DNA from: M55B167 sp046482825
GTDB lineage: Bacteria; Verrucomicrobiota; Kiritimatiellia; RFP12; UBA1067
DNA: 42,411 bases
Assembly (NCBI GenBank): GCA_046482825.1
Contig: JAWOEI010000035.1
Coordinates: forward strand, 1 to 42,411
Direction of reading: 5' to 3'
Below the pieces are notes generated by a model that saw only the letters and a list, made by a program, of their open reading frames with translations, made no database searches and was not told the DNA's origin. This document shows positions 7,043 through 15,245 of this stretch, one piece after another. Positions within the stretch are counted from its first letter, which is position 1. Every line of letters starts with the position of its first letter. The position numbers and the translations under genes were made by a program.

Positions 7043-8611
7043 ATGAAAACAATTCATACAGATAAAGAGTCTTTGATCGCCGCCTACATGGCGGGTGAGG
7101 ATGTGGCCGAAGAGTTGCTCCAGCTTTGTCGCAGTGTCCCTTCAATTGCCGAAGAACTTGCGGGTCATCTGGAGGTCGAACGCCTGTTGCACCTGAATGT
7201 GCTGTGTGAGCAGGAGGATCTTTTTGTAAAAGAGCTTGAAGCACGTCTGCAATGCGAAGGGGATGATGGTTTTGTAAAAAATATTGAAAAATCACTGAAA
7301 GCCAGTTCGGAGGTATCATTCAGACGCTTGTGGAAGTTCTCCGCTGTCGCCGCCCTGATGCTTTCGCTTGCCGGCTGGTTTTTGATGAGCACGCCATATT
7401 CCGTGTGGGCTGTGGTTTCCCGACAGCGTTCCGCTGTCTGGCATGGACGCTCTTTTGTTGCATGCCAGAAGATCCGCAATCGGTCGCTGACTCTTGACGA
7501 GGGTTATGCCGAACTGAATCTGGTCAACGGTGTGCGGTTGATTCTTGAGGCGCCGGTCTCTATTGAGTTTGAGAAGCATGACAGGCTTATCCTTAAAAAC
7601 GGCAGCCTTGTGGCGCGTGTTCCTGAACAGGCGACAGGCTTTACGGTTCTTACACCCAGCTCGGAGGTTGTTGACCTCGGAACCGAGTTCGGAGTTTCTG
7701 TTGATGATGCCGGAGCATCGGAATTGTGTGTGCTTGATGGCGAGGTCAAGGCGCGTGGATCCAGGGAACAGGATTTTGTACATATGACAAAAAATGAGGC
7801 TTGCGCCTTTGATGTGCAGCGGCAGATAAGGATGATAAAAAGCGATCCCTCCCGGTTTGTTCGGGCGCTGCCGGGACATTCTCCGGATAACCCCGATTAC
7901 CTGCACTGGGCTTTTGATGGCGGTTCGGATGTTGTTGTCTGTGGTGGAAGGGGAATTCAGGGCAGATGCTATGATGGACGGCTGAAGGCATTTGACGGAG
8001 GCGAAGGGCCTCTGCGCCAACCTGGTGTTTTCGGTAAATCCATTTATTTCAATGGAACGGATGCTTACATCGAAACAAGATTTCCGGGTATCGGTGGACA
8101 TGCTCCGCGTACCGTGGCTTTCTGGGCCAGGGTTCCTGAAGGAGACATTGAAGACACTGGATATGGGATGATTTCCTGGGGTCTGATGAAGCCCGGAGCC
8201 GCCTGGCAGATTTCTCCCAATCCGTTTGAGCCTGAAGGTCCTCTCGGCCGTATCCGCATCGGCACAATGGACGGTTTTGTCATAGGCACCAAGGATCTGA
8301 GGGACAATCACTGGCACCACATCGCTATTGTGATGTACGGAGGTGATGCCGCGGATACATCGACTCATATTCTGATCTATGTTGACGGGGCTCTGGAAAA
8401 AACATCCAGAAAATCTATTATTAGTATTGCCACCAGACTGGACAGCCGTGAATCGCAGGATTTGCGTTTTGGCCGCAATCTGGGTTTCAGGGGGGGTAAC
8501 GATCGGCGTAAAGACCGGTTTTTTCATGGCTGGCTGGATGAGGTTTATATCTTTGATGCCGCCCTGGAGCAGCAGCAGATAGAACGGCTGATGAGGCAAA
8601 ACGAATTTTAG
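7043..8611 (+). CDS. Anti-sigma factor: FecR domain plus LamG domain
   Basis: A 522-residue single-span membrane protein. Residues 1-95 form a soluble N-terminal part that probably holds the sigma factor in the cytoplasm. One membrane segment lies at about 98-115 (FSAVAALMLSLAGWFLM). A FecR domain spans about 140-275, with signature VLTPSSEVVDLGTEFGVSV. A concanavalin-like LamG domain spans about 285-515 (SIYFNGTDAYIET, HHIAIVMYGG, LIYVDGALEKT, GWLDEVYIFDAAL). The periplasmic LamG probably senses a carbohydrate or protein ligand. It is co-transcribed with the sigma factor 38 bases upstream. ATG 7043 has a weak, distant AAAGG. A long antisense reading frame across it is a shadow. Confidence 0.85.
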   Translation: MKTIHTDKESLIAAYMAGEDVAEELLQLCRSVPSIAEELAGHLEVERLLHLNVLCEQEDLFVKELEARLQCEGDDGFVKNIEKSLKASSEVSFRRLWKFSAVAALMLSLAGWFLMSTPYSVWAVVSRQRSAVWHGRSFVACQKIRNRSLTLDEGYAELNLVNGVRLILEAPVSIEFEKHDRLILKNGSLVARVPEQATGFTVLTPSSEVVDLGTEFGVSVDDAGASELCVLDGEVKARGSREQDFVHMTKNEACAFDVQRQIRMIKSDPSRFVRALPGHSPDNPDYLHWAFDGGSDVVVCGGRGIQGRCYDGRLKAFDGGEGPLRQPGVFGKSIYFNGTDAYIETRFPGIGGHAPRTVAFWARVPEGDIEDTGYGMISWGLMKPGAAWQISPNPFEPEGPLGRIRIGTMDGFVIGTKDLRDNHWHHIAIVMYGGDAADTSTHILIYVDGALEKTSRKSIISIATRLDSRESQDLRFGRNLGFRGGNDRRKDRFFHGWLDEVYIFDAALEQQQIERLMRQNEF

Positions 8612-8729
8612 TGAACTTGAGGTGTCGGTTTCGCATCCGGTCAAACATTCGGAGGACAGGGGGTGGAGATAAAGGGAGCCCTGTAAAAAGAACATCAGGC
8701 CCATTACGCAGAATAAATACGAAGACTTT

Positions 8730-11669
8730 ATGAAACAAAAAAACATTGCATTAAACCTGTTCGTTTGTATCTTCCTTGCCGGATGCTGGACATTGTCCGT
8801 TTCGGCTGTGCCGAAACAGATCTCCGGGATTTATCCCCATCTGACTATGTACAACAAGGAAGGGGAGTGCGGTACAGGCGCGGTTGTTCCCTGGGCGGAT
8901 CGTTTGTGGGTTATTACCTATGGCCCGCATCTTCCTCGGGGGTCATCAGACAAGCTCTATGAGATCACTGCCGATCTGGAACAGATAATCCGGCCGGAGA
9001 GTGTCGGAGGAACGCCTGCCAACCGCATGATTCACAGGGAGAGCAACCAGCTGAATATCGGTCCTTACCTTATTGATGCCGACCGCAATGTGCGCGTGCT
9101 TGATCCGGAAAAGATGCCCGGACGTCTGACTGGCACTGCGCGTCATCTGAGCGATCCTGAAAACAAGATTCATATCGCCACCATGGAAGAGGGACTCTAC
9201 TCCGTCAATGTGCATACACTTGGAATTGAAGAACATATCAGGGATGGCAACGGTCAGCTGGCGGTACAGAACGGTATTCCCTCGAAGTTACCCGGCTATC
9301 ATGGCAAGGGTCTCTATTCCGGTCAGGGTGTACTCATTTACGCTAACAACGGAACACGCGGGAAATTTGCCACAATCAGACCTGATATCCCTTCGGGAGC
9401 ACTGGCTTGCTGGAAAGGCAGCGGTGACTGGGAGATGATCCGCCGCAATCAGTTTACCGAGGTTTCCGGCCCAGGGGGAATCTACGGCAATGAAGATCCG
9501 GAAAAGGATCCTGTCTGGTCGATGGGCTGGGATTACCGCTCTCTTATTCTTATGCTGCTGGACAAAGGTAAGTGGCATGCCTGCCGGCTGCCCAAGGGAA
9601 GTCACTCCTACGATGGCGCCCATGGATGGAACACTGAGTGGCCGCGCATAAGGGATGTTGGAGAACAGGAGTTGCTGGCAACGATGCACGGCACGTTCTG
9701 GCGGTTCCCGAAAACGTTTTCATTCAAAAATTCAGCAGGCATAAAACCGCGGTCCAGTTATTTAAAGGTGATCGGCGACTTTGCCCGCTGGAATGATCAG
9801 ATTGTGTTCGGTTGCGATGATTCAGCTCAGAAAGAGTTTCTTAACAGTCGTCCCTTTAAATCCTCCAAAGGGGCACCGGTGCAGTCTAACTCAAATCTCT
9901 GGTTTGTAGAGCCTGAGCGTATCGACCGACTCGGCTCGGCCATCGGCCGTGGGTCTGTATGGTTGCATGATGACCTTAAAGCCGGGGCTGTGAGCGACCC
10001 CTATATGTTCTCAGGCTATGATTACCGCATGATGGTTATCCGTCATGATAATCCGGAGCCGGTAAATTTCACTCTCGAAATTGATCGCAAAGGTGATGGC
10101 CAGTGGTCCAGACTAAAGACTTTTAAGGTGGATAAATCCCAGATACATGTTTTCGCTGAATCTGAAAAGGGTGCCTGGGTGCGGGTATCTGTTGACACTG
10201 ATGTCAAAGCGGCCTGCGTTCATTTTAACTATCGCAACAAAGATAAACGCGGTAATCAGAATGGCGCAGTTTTTGACAGTGTTGCCGGGATCGGCGAAGT
10301 CCAGGATTCAAAGGGTGTGATCCGCAGCAACCGCAAGGTGCTGAGTATGCTTGCAGGTGGTAAATACTATGAGCTGAATGACAAACTGGAACTGGCTGCA
10401 GGAAAAAGCCGAGGAGCCGCACTGGTTGCCCAGGGAGCACAGCCGGATAGCAGAATCCGGGTGGATGCCGCCTCAGTGATAGTTGAGGAGGATGGCAGGA
10501 CCTATCGTATCCCAAAGAATCCCGCTTATGAGGAGGCTAATACTGTAGCCGAGGGCCATGACCTCGGAGGCGGGGTCCAGTCTTCGCCAAGGCTTCGCTC
10601 GACAAGCACGGACCCCGCTCTACAGAAAGAAAAACCGCGTGTATCACTTGAGGACTATCTGCCACAGAGTCTCTCAAAGGGGGCCGCAGTTGCAGTCAGC
10701 TCAACCTACAAAGAGTTCAAGGCGAAAAATATTGTTGATGGCAGGTTCGATGAAGATTCACGCTGGATTGCCGAGGGTGAAGGGAGCTGGCTGACTGTGG
10801 ATATGGGTGCGCCGAAAACTTTTCGCAGTGTATGTATTGCAACCGGATGGAAACGGGAGTCACAGTATGCCTCAAAGAACTTTGATGTTCAGGTGAAACA
10901 GGAGAATAACTGGGTCACGCTCCCTGGAGGTGCGGTCAGAGGTAACGGCAGCATAGTTGTTGTGGTAAACTTCGATAAAGCTGTAACGGCGCAGGAGCTG
11001 AAGATCGATTTCAAGGATGGTGGTTACAACCGTATATATGAGGTAGCCGTTTTAGAGGATCAGCCGGATATCAGCAGCAATGACAGCGCAAAGCTGCAGT
11101 TTGCCCGTGTCTGTCGCGAGATAGCCACGGAGCGGGATCTCTTCAACTTCCATGGCACCTTCTATGAACTGCCGGCACGCAATGCCCAGGGCTTTGCCAA
11201 GATACGCCCTGTGGCAACCCATAATCTACAGATTCACGACTATGCCTCTCACTTCGGCATGCTCTTTTTTACAGGACTCAATGGAATTGAGAGTGAGCGT
11301 GTAATCAAAAGTAAGGATGGCAGGACAGCTCTCTGGGCCGGTGTGGTTGATGACCTCTGGCAACTGGGTAAACCGCGTGGCGAGGGTGGTGTATGGAATA
11401 AGACCGCTGTTAAAGCTGGTGTCCCCTCAGATCCCTACCTGATGACCGGTTATGACCGCAAGTCCGTAACCCTCTCGGCAGATAACAATGCAGATATCAC
11501 CCTTGAGATCGATATTGACGGTACCGAAGTCTGGGTGCCGTACAAAACTTTCGCTATCAAAGCAGGTTCTGCTCTTACGCATGAATTCCCTGTGGGTTTC
11601 TCCGCTTACTGGGTTCGTGCTGTCAGCTCGGCTGATACAAAAGCGACTGTGATGTTCAGATATGACTAA
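8730..11669 (+). CDS. Large lipoprotein with F5/8 type C domain and duplicated modules
   Basis: A 979-residue protein I cannot assign to a characterised enzyme. The leader has a perfect lipobox LAGC (Cys19), so it is likely a lipoprotein; SVSA|VP is an alternative cleavage site. The N-terminal half resembles a beta-propeller-type ligand-reading protein. A discoidin-like F5/8 type C domain lies at about residues 645-765 (AVAVSSTYKEFKAKNIVDG, WLTVDMGAPKTFRSVCI). The segment at about 311-520 (HGTFWRFP...DPYMFSGYDYR...FTLEID) recurs at the C-terminus, about 785-979 (HGTFYELP...DPYLMTGYDRK...ITLEID), showing an internal duplication. The linker near residues 608-632 is encoded by a palindromic repeat. 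It follows the sigma/anti-sigma pair and ends at a terminator. It probably binds glycans at the cell surface. Confidence 0.75.
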   Translation: MKQKNIALNLFVCIFLAGCWTLSVSAVPKQISGIYPHLTMYNKEGECGTGAVVPWADRLWVITYGPHLPRGSSDKLYEITADLEQIIRPESVGGTPANRMIHRESNQLNIGPYLIDADRNVRVLDPEKMPGRLTGTARHLSDPENKIHIATMEEGLYSVNVHTLGIEEHIRDGNGQLAVQNGIPSKLPGYHGKGLYSGQGVLIYANNGTRGKFATIRPDIPSGALACWKGSGDWEMIRRNQFTEVSGPGGIYGNEDPEKDPVWSMGWDYRSLILMLLDKGKWHACRLPKGSHSYDGAHGWNTEWPRIRDVGEQELLATMHGTFWRFPKTFSFKNSAGIKPRSSYLKVIGDFARWNDQIVFGCDDSAQKEFLNSRPFKSSKGAPVQSNSNLWFVEPERIDRLGSAIGRGSVWLHDDLKAGAVSDPYMFSGYDYRMMVIRHDNPEPVNFTLEIDRKGDGQWSRLKTFKVDKSQIHVFAESEKGAWVRVSVDTDVKAACVHFNYRNKDKRGNQNGAVFDSVAGIGEVQDSKGVIRSNRKVLSMLAGGKYYELNDKLELAAGKSRGAALVAQGAQPDSRIRVDAASVIVEEDGRTYRIPKNPAYEEANTVAEGHDLGGGVQSSPRLRSTSTDPALQKEKPRVSLEDYLPQSLSKGAAVAVSSTYKEFKAKNIVDGRFDEDSRWIAEGEGSWLTVDMGAPKTFRSVCIATGWKRESQYASKNFDVQVKQENNWVTLPGGAVRGNGSIVVVVNFDKAVTAQELKIDFKDGGYNRIYEVAVLEDQPDISSNDSAKLQFARVCREIATERDLFNFHGTFYELPARNAQGFAKIRPVATHNLQIHDYASHFGMLFFTGLNGIESERVIKSKDGRTALWAGVVDDLWQLGKPRGEGGVWNKTAVKAGVPSDPYLMTGYDRKSVTLSADNNADITLEIDIDGTEVWVPYKTFAIKAGSALTHEFPVGFSAYWVRAVSSADTKATVMFRYD
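10558..10625. repeat. Palindromic element inside the 979-residue lipoprotein gene
   Basis: Perfect 9-bp arms GCGGGGTCC (10570-10578) and GGACCCCGC (10610-10618) enclose a 31-base loop containing TTCGCCAAGGCTTCGC. It keeps the frame and encodes a Gly/Ser/Arg-rich linker just before the F5/8 type C domain, unlike the flanking protein in composition. Confidence 0.75.
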
Positions 11670-11710
11670 TTTTTCTCCACTACATCTCATTTTCCTTATA
11701 ACTAAAAGAG

Positions 11711-11737
11711 CTCCGGTCATTTGGCCGGAGTTTTTTT
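11711..11737 (+). terminator. Intrinsic terminator after the lipoprotein gene
   Basis: Stem CTCCGGTC / GGCCGGAG (one G-T pair) with an ATTT loop at 11711-11730, then seven T's. Confidence 0.9.
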
Positions 11738-11792
11738 GTTAGTCTGCTGTGAGAGTTGTATTAGCACTTCCCAATAAAAAACAAATCCTAGT

Positions 11793-11836
11793 TTAACAGA
11801 ACCTTTACAGAACATTCACACAGAGATGATTTAATA
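11793..11836 (+). promoter_or_regulatory. PHO-box-like triple direct repeat with -10
   Basis: TTAACA (11793), TTTACA (11804) and TTCACA (11815) recur at exact 11-bp intervals. This is the spacing and consensus, TT(A/T/C)ACA, of PhoP/PhoB boxes. A -10-like TTAATA follows at 11831-11836, about 10 bases after the last repeat, as in PhoB-activated promoters lacking a -35. Repeats are seen; phosphate control is inferred. Confidence 0.6.
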
Positions 11837-11864
11837 ACCACGTTTTCTGAAACAGAGGCGTGGT
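11837..11864 (+). other. Leader stem-loop before the beta-helix gene
   Basis: ACCACG (11837-11842) pairs with CGTGGT (11859-11864); inside, TCTG-AAA-CAGA forms a second short stem. It lies just after the -10-like sequence, so it would be at the very 5' end of the transcript and could stabilise it. Confidence 0.4.
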
Positions 11865-11915
11865 ATCTTCACTGATTGCTGCTCCTCAACAAACCAAAAA
11901 AACTAGGAGTTGAAA

Positions 11916-13766
11916 GTGAAAAAGTTACTTCTTACAGCATTTGCAGCCTCACTGGGGCTGATGGCGGTTAACGCCGCTGTTATTGATGTTACAGGTGACA
12001 TTACAGTTTCCACACAGTGGACAGCTGATAACGAATATATCTTGAATACAGTCGTTTACATCCGTGACGGTGCAACACTCTCGATTGAACCGGGAACCGT
12101 TATCCGTGGTCTTGCTGAAGATTCGGGGAGTTCGGGTAACACTACTGCTCTCTGGGTTTGCCGCGGTGGTAAACTTATTGCTAAAGGAACAGCCGAAAAG
12201 CCGATTATCATGACAGATGAATGGGATAATAACTTCCCCTGGGTTGATCCGGCAGACTTTGAGTGGGGTTATGAGACCATCAATCCGAATGTGGATATGC
12301 CGACAAAAAGTAAGCAGTGGGGCGGATTGGTAATGTGCGGCCGCGCTTACATTACTGATCAGACTGTAAGTACTCCGACTTCACATCCGCGTATTCTGGA
12401 GTCCGCAGCTGAAGGTATCAATCCTGACGCTCAGGGTTCTACTCTATACGGCGGAAGCGATGATGACGATTGCAGTGGCGTTCTCTCTTACGTTTCTGTA
12501 CGTTACGGAGGATATAAGCTGGAAGAAGCCAGTGAGGTGAACGGTATTACTCTTTGCGGTGTCGGCCGTTCAACACAGATTGACCATGTCGAGGTTATCG
12601 GTAACCAGGATGACGGCATCGAGTTCTTCGGTGGTACAGTTGATACTAAGTATGTCAATATCTCTATCATCGGTGATGACAGTTTTGACGTTGACCAGGG
12701 GTATCGTGGCCGGTGCCAGTTCCTGTTCATCATGCAGGGTTTCTGTAACACCGAAGACGGTAAGTTCGGCGGTGGTTGGGGTAACCACGCTTTTGAAATG
12801 GACGGAGCAGAGGACTACAACGAAAACCAGCCCTGGGGCATGCAGCGTTATGAGAACGTTACCATCATCGGTATGAATACACAGGGCAAGGGAACCGATC
12901 CGGACTATCTTGATCCGAAGGATGACAACTCTCACGCTATGCAGCTGGATGACAACGTTCGCGCTCAGTTCTTCAATGTTATCGCAACGGATATCCAATC
13001 ATACTTCGCTGTTGTTGAAGACAGCGCTGGTGCTGTTGACAGTGCTGAAGGCCTGACAACACTGGCTACAGCAGGCAACCTGCCTGCGGTTCAGAATGTT
13101 GGTGCCGACGTTGCGACATATGCCCCGTACTACTACCGTTCACAAAATACAAACTACAACCAGACCTGCTTTCAGAATTTTGTTCTGTACAACTGCTACG
13201 ACGACGGCCTGGCCGCTAAATCCGACAGCTCTAATGTTCCGCAAAGCCTGATCGATACTTCCAGCTGGAACTGGAATGTCGCTTCAAGTCTTCCTATTCG
13301 TTATATGGAGCGTGAAGTTGTCAGTACTGACCGTCCGATACCTTCCGGTTATATCGGAGATCCTAATGTCAAGCTGATCGACCCTCGTCCGGTTGCAGCC
13401 TGGACAAGTTCTCCGTATACACCTCCTGCCGATGGTTTTGCCACTCCGGTTAACTATTATGGCGCATTCGCTCCGTCTGGTCCTACATGGCTTGATGGTT
13501 GGTCCGCACTCAGCACATCCGGCATGCTCACCAACGTTGTCGACGAGACAAGCGCTGTTGCCCTGGATTCAGCCGGATTTACAGTCAGTGCGCAGGATGT
13601 CATCGTCGGTGTAGAGTACAAGTTGCAGGAAGCTGCTGATGTTGCTGGTCCCTGGAGTGACGTACCTGGTGCTGTAGCCAGGGCTGCATCTACAAGCATC
13701 TCTCTGACAGACTTCGGTGTTGCTGGTGAATCCACCAAGTTCTATCAGGTCATTACGGCTGACTGA
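11916..13766 (+). CDS. Secreted parallel beta-helix protein of the TonB locus
   Basis: A 616-residue exported protein with signal peptide MKKLLLTAFAASLGLMAVNA|AV. The body has the look of a right-handed parallel beta-helix: repeated short strands with DGATLSIEPGTVIRGL, GGKLIAKGTAEKPIIMT, WGGLVMCGRAYI, GGSDDDDCSGVLSYVSVRYGG and NQDDGIEFFGG. Acidic Asp-rich loops may bind calcium. No catalytic motif is visible. GTG 11916 is chosen because TAGGAG lies 6 bases upstream; the in-frame TTG at 11910 abuts that site. The promoter has a PHO-box-like repeat, and a terminator pair follows, so this may be the most highly expressed gene of the locus, with read-through to the receptor. It could be a surface-exposed binding partner for the receptor; this is inference. 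Confidence 0.75.
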   Translation: MKKLLLTAFAASLGLMAVNAAVIDVTGDITVSTQWTADNEYILNTVVYIRDGATLSIEPGTVIRGLAEDSGSSGNTTALWVCRGGKLIAKGTAEKPIIMTDEWDNNFPWVDPADFEWGYETINPNVDMPTKSKQWGGLVMCGRAYITDQTVSTPTSHPRILESAAEGINPDAQGSTLYGGSDDDDCSGVLSYVSVRYGGYKLEEASEVNGITLCGVGRSTQIDHVEVIGNQDDGIEFFGGTVDTKYVNISIIGDDSFDVDQGYRGRCQFLFIMQGFCNTEDGKFGGGWGNHAFEMDGAEDYNENQPWGMQRYENVTIIGMNTQGKGTDPDYLDPKDDNSHAMQLDDNVRAQFFNVIATDIQSYFAVVEDSAGAVDSAEGLTTLATAGNLPAVQNVGADVATYAPYYYRSQNTNYNQTCFQNFVLYNCYDDGLAAKSDSSNVPQSLIDTSSWNWNVASSLPIRYMEREVVSTDRPIPSGYIGDPNVKLIDPRPVAAWTSSPYTPPADGFATPVNYYGAFAPSGPTWLDGWSALSTSGMLTNVVDETSAVALDSAGFTVSAQDVIVGVEYKLQEAADVAGPWSDVPGAVARAASTSISLTDFGVAGESTKFYQVITAD

Positions 13767-13778
13767 TTATCACAATTG

Positions 13779-13848
13779 CACTGCATGCCCGCTATCCCAT
13801 GCAGTGTGGCCGGAGGCAAGTCTATTGCCTGTCTTCGGCCAACTTTTT
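13779..13848 (+). terminator. Double stem-loop terminator after the beta-helix gene
   Basis: First hairpin: CACTGCAT (13779-13786) with ATGCAGTG (13799-13806). Second: TGGCCG (13807-13812) with CGGCCA (13836-13841), enclosing GGCAA/TTGCC, then T's at 13844-13848. It probably attenuates transcription into the following genes. Confidence 0.75.
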
Positions 13849-13971
13849 AAAGCAATCCCGGGTAGCAAATACTGTGACAGCCTGCAACGGCTTGACTATT
13901 AACCGTAAATAAAAACACTTCTGTTTGTAGTTAATGTTTTCCTGCATGTCACGCAAAAAGAAAGAAATATT

Positions 13972-15186
13972 ATGGATAGCAACATGATAAAGGGTGTAAA
14001 AGCGCTCAAACTGATTTTATCTTTTACCATGGGCTTATTTCTGATTGCCGGGTGTGATCAGGATGCGAAAAATGAAACTCCCGTCCATTCTGCTGTGCCA
14101 TGGATTATGGAAGCAGTGTCAATGGCGGAAAAGATTCCCGTGAAATTGCATCAGATGGAACATGATCGCTGTCTGTCTAAAACAGCGGCGGTTGCACTGG
14201 AAGTCGGTGTTTTCGATCAGACCGATAACATTCTTAAATCTATCAGATCCTGGCGCAAAGCTGACCTCTATGCAAAGCTTGCCCGAAGCTGCTATTTAAA
14301 GGATAAAGTTGCCGAGGGTGATGAACTTGTTAAAAAAGCACGCGATTATCTTCAGGGGAACCAATTTGAAGACTGGCAGGTGAGTCGTGTTCATGTCGGT
14401 CTTGAACAGGCGGGCCATGTTAAGGGGAAAAGAACCGATGCAAATCTTCTGACGCAGTTGAGACGGGCAGATCAGGCAAAACTTCTTCCTTCTATGGTTC
14501 AAGGCAACGTATCAACAACCAATCTGGTTGACATGCTGACCCGACTGGAGGCCAGCACGAACTCCGTAATGGATATCGATATAGCTGCTGCCACCATTGA
14601 CACATACAGAATATTGTATGAAAAATCACAGGAAAAAGAGGATCTGAAGGATTTGCGCAAACGCGTGATTGGCGGAGTGGAGAAAACTTTTCGAAATGTT
14701 CACACTTCTATCGCATGTTATAAACTCCTGGATTTCTGCAATTCGGCTGTTGCTGCCGGAGATAAAAATTTTGTCGGTTATCTTTCTGATATGCTGGAAG
14801 ATCGTCTGGGTATGATCCGCGTAGACATGCGTATACCGGTTCTTCTGAGATACTCTGAATTCCTTATAGAGCAGGGTCATAAGGAAAAATCCCTGGAAAA
14901 ACTTCGTTATGTTGAAGATAAGATTGATGATTCTGCAATCTTTTTTGCTGACAAACCTGTTTTTCTTGCCAGGTGTGGGGTTATATACGGTAAAACCGGC
15001 AATACGGAAAAGATGTTGGAGTTGCTCAAGAAAGCTCTTTCTATGTTGAATACAGTTAAGAATTCCCGGCCTCGTGCTATGACGGCCGTTGATTTCTGTC
15101 ATGTCTGTGCGCGTGGGGGAGTGGAATCTCCTGAACTTCTGCAGTCAATGAAAGAGCTTAACAGCAATCTTTCTGATCCGTGGTGA
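13972..15186 (+). CDS. Helical-repeat lipoprotein between beta-helix and receptor genes
   Basis: A 404-residue protein with leader ending LFLIAGC, a lipobox, so likely anchored in the outer membrane facing the periplasm. The remainder is predicted mostly alpha-helical, with TPR-like spacing (AAVALEVGVFDQTDNILKSI..., LARCGVIYGKTGNTEKMLEL). I recognise no characterised homologue. ATG 13972 follows AAAGAAAG; ATG 13984 is less likely. The end of the gene is 59 bases before the chosen receptor start, and an alternative receptor start (GTG 15180) overlaps it, which suggests co-transcription and coupling. It may be a partner of the TonB-dependent receptor. Confidence 0.7.
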   Translation: MDSNMIKGVKALKLILSFTMGLFLIAGCDQDAKNETPVHSAVPWIMEAVSMAEKIPVKLHQMEHDRCLSKTAAVALEVGVFDQTDNILKSIRSWRKADLYAKLARSCYLKDKVAEGDELVKKARDYLQGNQFEDWQVSRVHVGLEQAGHVKGKRTDANLLTQLRRADQAKLLPSMVQGNVSTTNLVDMLTRLEASTNSVMDIDIAAATIDTYRILYEKSQEKEDLKDLRKRVIGGVEKTFRNVHTSIACYKLLDFCNSAVAAGDKNFVGYLSDMLEDRLGMIRVDMRIPVLLRYSEFLIEQGHKEKSLEKLRYVEDKIDDSAIFFADKPVFLARCGVIYGKTGNTEKMLELLKKALSMLNTVKNSRPRAMTAVDFCHVCARGGVESPELLQSMKELNSNLSDPW

Positions 15187-15245
15187 TTCAGCGCAGTCTC
15201 TATGCCGGTCTATGCTGGCTTTCTTTCTTTATGGCTTGGTGTTTT

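Noticed and set aside
7316..8746. 476-codon open frame on the minus strand
   Set aside because: It is antisense to the FecR-LamG gene, whose domains are clear; its translation shows no domain and no start signal.
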